A DNA stretch of 64,000 bases. Source: Piscicola geometra (taxonomy: Eukaryota > Annelida > Clitellata > Hirudinida > Piscicolidae). The position numbers and the translations under genes were made by a program. The DNA is taken from contig OX030957.1 in assembly GCA_943735955.1 (NCBI GenBank), positions 4,217,801 through 4,281,800 on the forward strand. The letters run 5' to 3'. The stretch's first letter is position 1; every line of letters starts with the position of its first letter. A model generated the notes under the pieces. The model saw nothing but the letters and a program-made list of their open reading frames with translations, made no database searches and was not told the DNA's origin. Positions 24,101 to 35,606 of this stretch are shown piece by piece.

Positions 24101-27100
24101 CATGGTGCCCTACTACGCCCTCGACGCTGGAACTCCCATCTCCTCGGCCTTCCGTCTCCTCGGATGGACGATCACAAGCTACTTCATCGACAGTGGAGCG
24201 ATCCTCTGTCTGTCGTCCAGGTGCTGAGGGGGGAGGGTAGTTGAGGAGGGATGTGACTTGCTGGGGCTATGGAATTTTTGTGGGGTTTTGAGGCGGTTGT
24301 TTGAGGAGAGATAGCCTATAGGGGGTTTTTTTGGATTATGTGGTTTCAGATGACGTTGAAGAATGTTTAAGGGTAAGAAAATATTAAATGTATCTGGATT
24401 GGTGAAAATTTAATTTAAAAAGCTAAATACTAATAGAAATTTTGAAAAAACTGTTATCGTGCAGTTGCTGTAACTGCAATATATGGTAAAAAATAAAAAT
24501 ATTCTATTATTTCGAAAATTAAAATCAATCCCAATCATCGAATAGAATCATAAATAAATTTTATTAAAGCCCTATTTTAATTAGTTTTATGGTGAAGTTG
24601 TCTAACATAAATATAGACAAATCATCATCAAATAACACTCCACCAAGTTACTCTTAACCATTTGAGGACTAAATTTCAGTCTTTCCAATTCCACCACCAG
24701 CCTTCTCTCCTACATGATAGCAATGCCGAGGATATTCTACTCCATGGCTTGTGACGGTCTCTTATTTCGTTTTCTCGCCATTGTCAACCCAAGGTTCAAA
24801 ACGCCTGTATATGCAACTCTGGTGTCTGGAAGCTTCACTGGTGGGTGTGTGGTAGGGGGATGGATTGTTTGGGATGGATTGTTTGGGATGGATGGTTGGG
24901 GATGGATGGTTGGGGATGGATGGTTGGGGATGGATGGTTGGGGATGGATGGTTGGGATGGATGGTTGGGGATGGATGGTTGGGGATGGATGGTTGGGGAT
25001 GGATGGTTGGGGATGGATGGTTAGGGATGGAGGGTTGGGGATGGATGGTTGGGGATGGATGGTTGGGGATGGATGGTTGGGGATGGATGGTTGGGGATGG
25101 ATGGTTGGGGATGGATGGTTGGGGATGGATGGTTGGGGATGGATGGTTGGGGATGGATGGTTGGGGATGGATGGTTGGGTATGGATGGTTGGGTATGGAT
25201 GGTTGGGTATGGATGGTTGGGTATGGATGGTTGGGTATGGATGGTTGGGGATGGATGGTTGGGAATGGATGGTTGGGGATGGATGGTTGGGGATGGCTGG
25301 TTGGGGATGGGTGGTTGGGGATGGAGGGTTGGGAATGGATGGTTGGGGATGGATGGTTGCGAATGGATGGTTGCGGATGGATGGTTGCGGATGGATGGTT
25401 GGGGATGGATGGTTGGGGGATGGGTTTTGGAGAAGGTGGAAAGAGATTTTATAAAAAAAATGGTTGTTGGTAATTGAAGGTTGGTGGGTAGTTGAATGGT
25501 TAAGAAATGGTCTTTCAATAAATAGGTTGTTAATAGAAGCTTGATCGGTTTCGAAGTTGTATCACAGCATCAGTAATAAACCATACATTCACGCCCACAC
25601 GACAGCAATACTAGCGTTGTGTCTGAGCCTGATAGACCTTGTGAACATGATGTCGATTGGAACCCTCTTGGCCTACACCCTGGTCAGTTTCTGTGTCTTG
25701 TGGCTAAGGTACCAGGCAGACGATGGCACGAACAACGAAGAAAGTGAAGAAGAGAACCGGAGTGAAGTGAGGAGAATTGTGGAGAAGATTGAAGATAACT
25801 CGGAAAAGAAAAAAGAGAATAAAGAAGAAGAGAAAGCAACAAAAATGTATCGATTTAAGAATCGGCTCAAGGAGGTTCATGAGGTCTTTAAGAAACCGCC
25901 CTCAAAACGATCTGAACACGTTTTCCTTGTGATGGTCTCAACCATTGGTAGGTCGTCAAGTCCAATCATGTTGAAGTATTTTCGGGAAATAAATAAATTT
26001 AGAATTAAAAATTAATTAAAATAGGCAGGCAACCTAACACCAACATCTACCCGTGCCCAACTCACCACACCCCCAATCCAAACACCAACACAGTGTTGAT
26101 GACTTGCCTCAGTACCATCCTGAGTTCCTACTTCGGCCACCAAATCTTCCAGCGAAAGTGGTGGGCTCTTCTCCTCTTCATCCCATCCAACGTCTTAATC
26201 CTCGTCTGCTTCGTCGTCGTCTGCTGTCTGCCCAGACACAACCCTGATCTAGTTTTCAAGGTGGTGATTGTGATTGTGGTAATGATGATAGTGATGTTAG
26301 TAATAGTGATAATAATTAACGTGGTCCATTTCCTCTTTTTTATTTTTTTACCAACTACCAAATTTCATATGCCAACTTTATCGACTTTAATCAGCCTTCA
26401 CTAAAACACTATTTTTTCCAGCCCCTCATAAACCACGTTTTTCCATTCCAGCTCTTCCCAACACCACCTTCTCCATGACAATCCCTCTTCCCCACCAGGT
26501 ACCTCTGGTTCCCTACCTACCCCTCTTCAGCATCATGGTCAACATCTACCTGATGGGAAATCTCTCGTGGATTACGTGGGTTCGATTCGTCGTCTGGATG
26601 TTCTTGGGTGAGTCCGTGGAAGGAGGGGGTGATTAAAAGGGTGTGAGAAGGTCCCTATGGCTGGATGGTTTGATGGGTTTATATAACATTTTATATTGTC
26701 AGTTTTGAATTTTTTACAATTTTATTCTGTCAGTTTTGAAATATTTACAATTTTATTTTGTCATTTTTGAAATATTTAAAATTTTATTTCGTCAGTTTTT
26801 TTTTGTCTATATCGGGCAGAGCCTGACAGACGCATGCCATGTTACAATCGTTCTGAGAACCATGGTTCTTATGCGCCAGAGACGCCACTCCACATGCCGT
26901 ACACATCTCTCTATGCATACGTCGCAAACACCGCATCATATACACTAGGTATATGATAGTTCACGGTTGCTCCTCAAGGATTCGAACAGGCAACCTTTGA
27001 GTTGCAAGTCCGACGTTTACCATCTAAGCCATCCCCGCTCCCCGTTTTGAAAAAATTAAAATGTTATTTCCCCTATTTTGAAATCATTTAATGATGTGTC

Positions 27101-27590
27101 ATAAGACGAAACTTTGACCGCGATGAGTCTTAAGACAAGGAGAGCTTTGCTTCGCTTCAATGTGATGCTTTAAGACATGGTAGCTTATGGTAGATTTAGT
27201 TGTTGAATGTTCAATTGCGAAGCTATCTTGATGATGCGCACAATAGAGTAAACTGAAGAAACTCCACAAACTTTACAAAGTTTCTTTTCACTATAACAAA
27301 AGAATTATAAATTATAACTATTTGAAAACCAAAGTTTAATTTTCATTAGCACCTTAATGAAACACACATTGCACCAAAAACTTCATGAATGTTATTTTTC
27401 ACCTACTTCTACCACACTTCCAACCACTCTTTCCCACTTCACCATCACAGGCTTCATCATTTACTTCAGCTACGGCATTCACAGCAGTAGTGCGAACGCC
27501 GAAGGATTCAAGAAAGATGAATACACAGATCTGGATGTGCACGAGAAGAGCGGAGGGGATGGAGAAAAGGAGAAGGAGGACATTAAGTAA
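19615..27590 (+). CDS. CAT-type cationic amino acid transporter (SLC7 family)
   Basis: Plasma-membrane amino-acid permease of the APC superfamily, CAT branch (cationic amino acids in characterised members). Thirteen exons: 19615-19729 ([17 protein letters not shown]), 20069-20188 ([17 protein letters not shown]), 20596-20724 ([31 protein letters not shown]), 20923-21078, 22284-22423 ([14 protein letters not shown]), 23403-23523 ([14 protein letters not shown]), 23789-23869 ([15 protein letters not shown]), 24079-24220, 24701-24840 ([27 protein letters not shown]), 25606-25947 ([19 protein letters not shown]), 26094-26260, 26499-26607 ([16 protein letters not shown]) and 27451-27590. All phases join to 633 residues. 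ATG 19615 is chosen because the upstream in-frame codon is GTG. Exon 10 carries a long Glu/Lys-rich loop. The CAT paralogue is not assigned. The intron after exon 9 begins with a 14-bp repeat array at its donor. Confidence 0.95.
20189..20420. repeat. GTGTTGGTG-rich low-complexity tract at an SLC7A 5' splice site
   Basis: Begins at the donor gtaccgtggtg and continues as GTTGTTGTGGTG-type repeats in SLC7A intron 2. Confidence 0.75.
21757..22026. repeat. ACAAT pentanucleotide microsatellite
   Basis: About 50 copies of ACAAT, in reverse complement (TATTG)n. On the minus strand it follows gtttacgccactttaacaat, which is the conserved end of the retroelement tail family seen at 14774 and 4171. It lies in SLC7A intron 4. 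Confidence 0.97.
22024..22066 (-). mobile_element. Solo retroelement 3' tail (minus strand)
   Basis: On the minus strand it reads aaagtttacgccactttaac, matching the gtttggatttacgccactataa tail of the LINE at 14105-14845. It is immediately followed by (TATTG)n. Confidence 0.6.
22424..22680. repeat. GTTGTTGATGGT array at an SLC7A 5' splice site
   Basis: Imperfect gttgttgatggtgttgttgg units starting at the donor gttgat of the exon ending at 22423. Confidence 0.9.
23625..23690 (+). mobile_element. Solo retroelement 3' tail in SLC7A intron
   Basis: Reads ctctttcgggttcacgccac then gttaagagtattcatcgttg, a diverged member of the same tail family as 4171 and 14774. Confidence 0.5.
24850..25432. repeat. 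GGATGGATGGTTGG 14-bp array at an SLC7A 5' splice site
   Basis: About 41 copies of ggatggatggttgg, with blocks of GGTAT and GCGGAT variants. It starts about 10 bp after the donor gtgggtgtgtgg of the exon ending at 24840. Confidence 0.97.
26796..27046 (-). mobile_element. tRNA-derived SINE, copy 2 (longer)
   Basis: Reverse strand: a tRNA-like head (ggggatggcttagatggtaa, then ctgttcgaatccttgagg), the same atcatatacctagtgtatat inverted repeat as copy 1, then gatgcggtgtttgcgacgta and a body ending in a poly-A tract (a T run at 26796-26805 on +). It lies in the last SLC7A intron, antisense to the gene, and retains about 60 bp missing from copy 1. Confidence 0.85.
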
Positions 27591-28383
27591 AGCTTTGAGC
27601 GTTGAATTCTGGATGAGTGAGTTTACTGGTAGTGGTGCTTATGTGGGTTTGTTGATGGATGGACGGATGCGTGGGTGAGTCTATGGGTGAATGGATGGTT
27701 GATGAGTGGGTTTAGAGATGAATGGATGAATGGGTGGGTGGATCTAGGAGTGAATGGGTTGAAAAAAGACTGATGATGGTTTGAGTCATTGATGGGTAGT
27801 TCAAAAGACGACTATATTTGATATATATATATAGTTACTAGCTTTTACTAATCACGTAAAGCGTTAAATTACATTAACAAAGAATCTTTGAAGGGCTTTT
27901 TAATCAAATATGGGTTTAGGCCTTTATGAAAAATTATATAAAAAACAATGAATTTTATTGCTCTATTATACTAAAAAATTAAATTATTTCATAATTCTTT
28001 TATATTTAAAAAATTATTTATTTTCCTTGTGAACGAGCGAAATTGTGGTGATCGCTTGTGTGACTGATGTGTTGAAGAATCCGCCGATCTAGTAGTCCAT
28101 AAGTTATGGATTTTATTGAGCAGATGTACTTGTCTTCTGTCGGTAATAACGATCGATATTGAAGTCATTTGTTTTATTTAGAAGTTTAATTATTTGAATA
28201 TTATTCAACAAAAATCGTTGATATTATTGAAATGTATTTTAAGGGCAGTGCTTTAAAAATTATTAATTGTGAATGAAGATCAGAGAGTTTAATAAGTTGA
28301 AATCCTTTTTGCATTTATAATTTATAGATAAAGTCCTTTTACTGATTACTAATAATGTATTACATGTAAACAAATGTAACTTG
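27591..28383. other. Intergenic region, no gene seen
   Basis: 3' flank of SLC7A: a short GGATGGATG-like stretch (27650-27745), then AT-rich DNA up to the hAT target duplication. Confidence 0.6.
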
Positions 28384-30457
28384 CAGGGGCGCAACCAGCA
28401 AAAAATGCTGGGGGGGGCTCAACTTTAGTAAAAAAAAAAATTGTTTAATCCATTTACCGCAGCTGTTGCGTTTTGCAACATCAATTTATATATTTTTTTG
28501 CTGTTTTTATACCGAGTTTTTTCACATATTTTGTACAATAAATTTTAAATTTTAATTTTATAAGTTAAATTTCAACTTTTTCAATTTTATTATTTGTAGT
28601 CTTTTATATCCTGTTCACATTTAAAATTTCTCGAAACAATCTTTCTTCGCTTAGATAATTGTTCAATTTTTTTGTTCGATTTTTAGTATATTTATAAAAT
28701 TTAGTCTTAATTTCAGTGTGAAAAGATAGTTAATATTTGAATTAATTTTTTAAATATTCAAAATAACTTGCAAAACGTTTTCAATGCTTTTAAAAATCAA
28801 TGGTGCGTTTTCGCAACTTTGACATAATATGATTTCATATGATTTTTAATAAGTCTAGTCATTATAATAATAATAAAATTTGCTATTTTAATGTTAATGT
28901 ATTATGAAATTCATAAAACTTGAAATTAAAAGTTGAATTTTGTAGATGAATGTTGATTTTTATATTTCGATAAAAAATTTCAAACCGCAAATGTTTCACA
29001 CTTGAAGCTTTTATTGAAAAGAATATAGTTTTTTAACCTATCATAGGTTGAATATAAAATTAAAATAAAGATAACATTCGACCACAGTGTCGTCTTTGAA
29101 ACAGCACGACAGTTTATGAGTGCTGTTGTAATTCACGTTAAATAATTTGCTTTGTTGTAATTAAAATAATTATTATTAATATTATAACAAATAAAATAAT
29201 TAGAAGTCTGAATTTTATCGAACTATTCGCCATTGAAACTTATTTCTGTTTAATAAATGTGGTTTGAATCAATTTATTTATGATTTCTTACTGTACATAA
29301 TTATGTCACACTTCCCGCTCACGTTGCGTTTTCGCAGCATTTTGCCCCATTAAAACTTATGAAATAATTGTTTTCAATTTTGCTTGAGTTATTCTTATAA
29401 CCATATAATGCAAATCTAAATGTAAAATTCATTTTAACTTTTTTACTCGGGTAGCGGCGGTCAATGGGCTAAATAAAAACTACCAATTATAATTGATAAA
29501 AAACTTAGATAGTTTATTAATGATACAAAAGAAAAACTACAAACTAAGTTGCATAGTATTCTTAAAGTTACGTCATCATTTTTTAAACTAAGGAAAAAAA
29601 GAAAAAAAGAAGTTTGATATGAGATCCTAAACAGTCTATAATTTTTTTTCAAATATTTAGTTTCAACTAAATTTTGATGTGTTTTCAGTTACAAAATAAT
29701 TTTTCGATCAAGATGTGAAAATCTTTTCACCATTTCATTTACTGGAAGAAGTGCAGTAGCGGTTTTGGTAGCAGATATTCTCAAACAAGCTATGCAAACG
29801 ACATATAGATACAGTCGTCTTAAGATGAATTTTAATAAGCCGAAGTTTAGAAAATGCTCTTTCTGCATCTGATGAAGTAACTGGCAGACTCAAAACAACA
29901 TCGAGCATATATTGCAACTCGGGCTGAAGGCTTGTTGCTCAAAAGAATTCTTGCAGTTCGATACATGCAATGAGATCAGACTGATCCGCACGTAAACTTG
30001 ATGTGTTGATGTGATTTTGAGCTGTCTTTACACATTTTCAGCATCCTTTCCATGAAGGTTGGATAATTCTGAAAGCTCGAGAGTTATTTTGTCTATCTGA
30101 TTTGTTCTCTTTATACTGTGTCATGGCTTGAAAAATTTACATATAAAAAGTGTAAAGATTTAAAAGTGTAGTTAAGGTCTAGTGGTGCTCTATTTCTTCT
30201 CAGAATTTGTGACATGTTAGTGTTAATTTTGGTGGGATCTCTATGTTCTGTGTTGATATATAAAATGTTTCGTGAGATAAAGACCCGATGGCCATCTAGA
30301 GAAAATATCATTGTCCTATGGCATATTAAAAAATTCATAACCCCCCCCCCCCCCCAACACCAAAAAAACTCATCGATTTTCGAAAATTTGCGAGACCCTT
30401 TGAAAAGGTCTGGGGGGGGCTTGAGCCCCCCCCAGCCCCCCCCTGGTTGCGCCACTG
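28384..30457 (-). mobile_element. hAT-family DNA transposon, decayed, with 8-bp TSD
   Basis: The 8-bp target duplication gtaacttg flanks the element exactly (28376-28383 and 30458-30465). The terminal inverted repeats are caggggcgcaaccag on the left and, reverse complemented, cagtggcgcaaccag on the right, each followed by a G-run and GGCTCAA. Inside, on the minus strand, lies the remnant of a transposase with a hAT dimerisation domain. At 2074 bp with a fragmentary ORF it is non-autonomous. Confidence 0.93.
29735..30105 (-). pseudogene. hAT transposase C-terminal remnant
   Basis: The minus strand reads ITLELSELSNLHGKDAENV, a stop (30028-30030), a frame change, SLRADQSDLIACIELQEFF, a second stop (29939-29941), then LQPELQYMLDVVLSLPVTSS and DAERAFSKLRLIKIHLKTT. 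The LPVTSSDAERAFSKL block is the hallmark hAT dimerisation motif. The N-terminal zinc finger and catalytic core are missing. Confidence 0.88.
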
Positions 30458-30465
30458 GTAACTTG

Positions 30466-32552
30466 TAATGCATTGTGAACATACTTTCTCAAAACGTAAC
30501 AGTGTCACGATGTATCAGTTTTACCTTTTTGAATCGATTATAGATATCTAAATTAACATAAACCTTTATTAAGTACAAAATATATATTGTAATTTCTTAT
30601 GAATGCTATTGTGATGTAGTACAAATGCGAGTTTTATTGGAGATGTGTACAGAGCTTCTAAGCAATTCGAATTCTTGTGGTCTTTATGCTCGTTCGGGTT
30701 GAAGCCACGTTAATAATACTCTTTGCTTTATTTTAGTGTTTTATATATATTTTTTTCTATTGTATTGTATTGTATTCTATATTTATGTTTATGATTATCT
30801 TGAATATTCATCAGCTTCTAAAACTGTTGCGCACGCTTTAATAATGATAAATTAATCAATCAATATTTCTTATTAAACGAAATAAAACTAATACTTTTTT
30901 TAGTCTGCCTAGAATAACGGTCAAATTGATATTTTACCTTAAAATGACAACATAGCTGATTCCTGTTTTTGTTCTAAAAATTATAAAAGGTGCTTTACAC
31001 GAAAAACTACGCCGTTTAGGCATAAAGAACTAATATATTTTATGATATGTGAAAAAAGTAAAAAATTATTGTTTTGTATTGATATTAACCCTGAAAAGAC
31101 CCCATATTTTTGACTATGTTTGAAGCGATAACTATGATTGGGTAACATCGGGTATAGACGAATGATTTTTTTTCTTATCTACCTTAAATCATTAAGAGAT
31201 TGATAGCTCATCAGTTAGTAACACGGAAAACACGTTGAAATTGTTAGAGAACTTTAACCAACTCCCTCCTTTAGAAGGTAATGAAGCACGAACGCTGTAA
31301 AGTCTCCACCACATGTTCTTATTCAATTGCTATTTCGTTTTATGTGTGCTTTTAACATTCTAGCTAATTATTGTAATTTTTGAGTTGTCTTTCTCTGATT
31401 TTATCATACCCTTAACTACTTTCAACCTCTTTCAACTCATTCATTGACTTTGTTAATCTGAGAAGTTAAGGAAAACTCTTCAGAAAAATTCAAGCATTTT
31501 AAATGTATTTTTTAACTTGTGCAGTCAAAACTTGATTTTTATTATGCTTAAAACTTTAAATCTTTATTTAGGGTATTCCGATTGACAATTTAAGACTTGA
31601 TTTAAGTTTTCATTTTAAAATAATCTTGGTACTTATGTTTTTTCTTTAAATTATTTAGAAACTTTACATATCTATCCATTCACTCTTTCAATTCAAAGAT
31701 GATTTCTAAAATATATTTTTTTCGTATTAATAAAAACTATCTTTTATAATTTACTTATTTAAATAAATTAAATACCTTTTTATTTAATGGTTGATTAAAT
31801 TTTGGAGTTTCGTGCTCGGGGATATGTGAGTGGTGTGTGATAATCTAATTATTAGATTCTATACAGAACAAATCTAATATTCCACTTTTAATAGATATAA
31901 TGTATATTTTCATTTTGATCAATTACTTATTATACACACAAAAAATTCATGATTCAGTTAAACATTATTTTTTCACAGCAAAACCTCGACAAAACCCTAT
32001 TTCACTTGACAAAAAACTCTTATAGAATTTCTAGACAATAAAATTATACAACTTTTTACTTTTTATTGATATTTAATGAATTGTTTTTTCATTTAAACTT
32101 GTATATATTTATAATGTTTTCTCACTTCACAAAATTCTGGCACGCGGATCTAAGATATTATCATTGTACAGACTGTCTTCTCACTTTTTCAGTTTTGCGG
32201 GTTTTGACCTCCATATTGGTCTCTAAAAACTTATTGCGGATGGAGTTTTCAATTATTTCTTTAAATGCAATATAAATCTGGCTGTAATGCCTAATATGTA
32301 AGTTAAAATGAATGAGAAAAATTACTTTCGACTCCGTAATTGTATAGCGCTAGATATGTTGAAAGTCAAATCATGTTTTATTTCAAACTTTTAATAATGT
32401 TTAAATGGTGTCAAAAAAATGAGAAATCTAGATATTTTAAATAAATTAACAGAATGAATATAAAAATGAAATACTGTACAACTAGAATGACACACAACCC
32501 AATGAGTTACAGTGCAGGCTTAGATGAAATACGATAGTGAATGGAGAGGGTT
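30466..32552. other. Intergenic AT-rich region with one solo retroelement tail
   Basis: At 30674-30778 a tail-family copy reads cttgtggtctttatgctcg, gttgaagccacgttaataat and ends in TGTAT repeats. The rest is very AT-rich with no supported gene. The 3' UTR of the minus-strand SOCS-box gene must extend below 32553; TTTATT near 32378 is a candidate polyadenylation hexamer on its strand. Confidence 0.55.
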
Positions 32553-34168
32553 TCATTCCATGTAGGGCTTGAAGGCGAGGTATGAGCGGAGGATGGAGGG
32601 GAGGGGCAGGTGCTGTATGTCTTGGCAGTCGAATCTTTTGCGGATGACTTCTCTACAGCGACTCTGCAAGTCCATCGGAGAGGGCACCTTGTAGATGTGC
32701 ACTCCCAACACTTGCTGGTAGAACGGACCAGGCTCGCCGAATGCCATCGCCAGTCGATCACCCGTCTCCGAGAAAATGGGGAAGATGGCAGCCGGAGAGA
32801 GAGTGGGTATTTCGGAGAGGTTCAGCGTCTTGATGGAGTGGATGACTTCGAGCGAGTCGCTCGAGTAGATGAGGCAGTTGGGGAAGTTGAAAAGACCGTC
32901 CTTGATCGAGCGACCGAGGATCAGCGAGACGATGTACCTGCCGTCGGGACTAAAAAGGATGTTGTGTGTGGTCTGGTAGGTGGAACGACCACTCTCCATC
33001 AGGATCTTCTCCTCCTTCACGTCGTATATGCACAAGACGTCCTTTCCGAACTTGGAGTAGTTGCCAAAGGCGACCCTCGACCAGCAGTAGCGAGGGTCGT
33101 AAGCCACAAAGAGGCGCACAGCCAGGTCTGGGAAGATGCTCTTCATGACTGGACATCTGCAAGCATCGAGAAGGCGCGCAATTAAAGGCTTAATAAATCG
33201 GAAAATAATTCAAGTTGAGCAAACTCACCAAGTAGTTTAAGAATGAACCAGAGTAGATTGAAAATTGAATAAGGCTAGATTCAAAGTGATCAAAAGTTCA
33301 AAGTGAAGCGAGGTGAGTTCAGAGTTTCTAACTTGCTCTCCTTCAGCGACAAGACCTTCATGTTGTTCTTGAACTCCGCCCTGCAGAAGTTGAGAACGAA
33401 CATGGCGTTTGGTTTGAGGATGAAGGATGAGAGATCTGGGCTGATGATGCAGTCACAGAGGTAGTGCTTGGTGGTAAGAGTGGTTTCCTTGTGGATGGCG
33501 AGGATCGAGTCAGTCTTCATGTGTACCGCCACAAACTCCATCACGCCGTCAGAGCAGTTCAACTGGATTATCGCTATGCCACTCTTGTAGCCTACAACCT
33601 TTTTGAGGTTTATTTTAAATATTAAACAGTTTTATATACCGTTCTTTGAAATTTTTATATTTTACAAAATTGAAAAATAAAATAATTATTAAAGTAGGTA
33701 TGTTGAATATCATAGAATTAGCACCTGAGCAGACTTTAAATAGTGCCCTGCAGGTTCTGGTTCCACGTACAGACGTTTCACATAGGCGTAAGGAAGTCTG
33801 ATGTTGGTGACATGATCGAGACAGTTCTCCGTGATGGTCATGAGGCAATAGGGCCTCTGAATGACCTTCTGAGGTGGCTCGTGCGTGACCACAAAGTATC
33901 GACCAGCTGTACACCATGGTTGTAAGCGACCCTTCACATTCGACATGTAGTCAATTCTTGGATCGAAGCCCCACAAAACGGCTTCATACCTCCATGGATT
34001 TAAAAGCTGAGAAGTTACTTTAGACCATTGGTCATTGGAGCGGCTTTGAGAACAGTTGAAGTGACAACAACTGTACATTTCTGCATTTTCAGTATTTGAG
34101 CAATTTTCACAGATGGTAGCCAAAGGTAGATCAGTTTCGCCATCCTTTTTGCTTGTGGATATGCCCAT
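32553..34168 (-). CDS. SOCS-box protein with a possible beta-propeller fold (unrecognised)
   Basis: Three exons, high to low: 33725-34168, 33333-33598, 32553-33156. The phases join to 437 residues. The C-terminus (LQSRCREVIRKRF...IQHLPLPSILRSYL) fits a SOCS box: an elongin-BC-binding helix, then a LPLP motif typical of cullin-5 recruitment. This suggests a substrate receptor of a CRL5 ubiquitin ligase. Upstream, repeats such as NILFSPDGRYIVSLIL and AAIFPIFSETGDRLAMAF resemble WD40-type blades, but no full set of WD repeats is evident. The N-terminus MGISTSKK fits an N-myristoylation signal, and a Cys-rich stretch (CENCSNTENAEMYSCCHFNC) follows. The start at 34168 is the first ATG; upstream frame-open codons are TTA/TTG. 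I do not recognise the orthologue. Confidence 0.75.
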
Positions 34169-35340
34169 TTCTAATAACAATCAGACCATATTTTAATTAT
34201 ATTTCTCCTTATTCTATTAACTTGCATTATTTTGAAATTTGACAACATTTTCAGTACTTTTCCATTTATGTCGTTTTATATTGCATTGAATGAGCCATAA
34301 TTTCAAAAGGGGACATTTAAACTTTATAAATTATAGATAAAACGTTGAGTAAGTTACCAACACATTTTTTAAAATCTAAATTGTGAAGTTTTATTACACA
34401 TTTGTATAATATAAACAGTGAATGTGCCAATTTATTTTTTCATAAAAAGTGAATACTTATTTTTCAAATTTAAATGTTTGAAAAGCCCTCTATGACGTCT
34501 GAAAACTAATTGGTTAAACACCTTTCTTATGTTGAAGATGATGCGTTTTCAACATTTGAAACACCAAGGCGTTAAACAACTCATTTTTATAACCACTCAT
34601 TCAAACTTTTCTCAGCCTTCTCTAGAATTCCCCTAAGAAAACATTATATTAAAACGAAACATCACTGTTGCATGATTATTTCGTCCAAGGTCTATTTTGC
34701 ATAAGGACTATTTTGGTAGCATACCTTCACTGCAGTTAAAAAGCAGCGACTGAACAGCTAGAGATGAAAGTGGAGAACTTCAAGAGCTGTTGGCTTGCTT
34801 GATCGTCTGCTCGTTCAAGTAATTTTCCGCTCAGGCCTACTACAGCATGGACAACATGCTCCTTATCAACCTTCTTCATCTTCACCGCTTTTTTCCATCC
34901 ACAATTCTTCGCACAGCGCTCCACGAAGCCGCTTTGTCTTTTTACCTCTTTGTTACTCGATTTTGCATTGGATTTTGTGATGAAAATATTGTCTTATAAA
35001 ATGGTTAATTATATTTATGGAGCCTTGCGATGTACGACTTTGATTTCAATTTGCGATTTGAATCTTTTTTTATTATGGCTTTCATGCGGAAAGATTGATA
35101 GGAAGTTCATAAGTTATCCCTCACTCATTGGTGGTTGTCAACGCCGTTCTAGCATCACCCTATCACTCATATGACTTTTTTCCCATTAAAACCCTTCGAA
35201 AAGCCCTCTTATTTCCATAAACCCAGGCCCTCGCTCATGCCACATGAAGCCATTCTTCGGGAAAATTAAATTAAAAGTTCAATAAATTCATCAAACCATT
35301 CGATCTACCAATCGACAAATGCGGTAATTAACAACTTTTC
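34169..35340. other. Intergenic region, no gene supported
   Basis: 5' flank of the SOCS-box gene and upstream DNA of the PAN-domain gene. Short ORFs at 34736-34980 on both strands show no family resemblance and no splice context, so I do not call them. Confidence 0.5.
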
Positions 35341-35347
35341 GAGTTTG

Positions 35348-35355
35348 TATATATA
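35348..35355 (+). promoter_or_regulatory. TATA box of the PAN-domain gene
   Basis: TATATATA followed by ggagc, in an otherwise mixed context. It would place transcription start near 35378-35385. A 5' UTR intron is then plausible: donor ttt/gtaagt at about 35405 and acceptor aaaagacag ending at 35600, just before the ATG at 35607. Confidence 0.55.
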
Positions 35356-35606
35356 GGAGCGAAACAAAGTGCTCACAAAATCTCAGCAGGTATCTCGACA
35401 ATTTGTAAGTTTCTATTGATTCACCGTCTTTAATTGACCTTAGTTTTTAATATGAACTTACTTGAAGTTAATGTAACTATCAAAATATTTTATTGTGCAC
35501 CTTTTTTATATTACTGAGTATTATTTAAATTTATTTATTTATTTATGAATCCAGAAGTAACTCAGTCTAGTATTCTTCCTTTTCTCTTTTAAAAAGACAG
35601 ACAAAG

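Noticed and set aside
24714..25473. ORFs of [12 protein letters not shown] repeats
   Set aside because: The 14-bp array in the SLC7A intron, downstream of a proper donor at 24841. Only the first part (24701-24840) is coding.
32610..33185. 191-residue plus-strand ORF opposite the SOCS-box gene
   Set aside because: Shadow ORF. The minus-strand frame shows splice phases and family motifs, while the plus strand shows none.
34736..34980. Small overlapping ORFs on both strands
   Set aside because: No homology, signal, splice partner or codon pattern separates them from chance.
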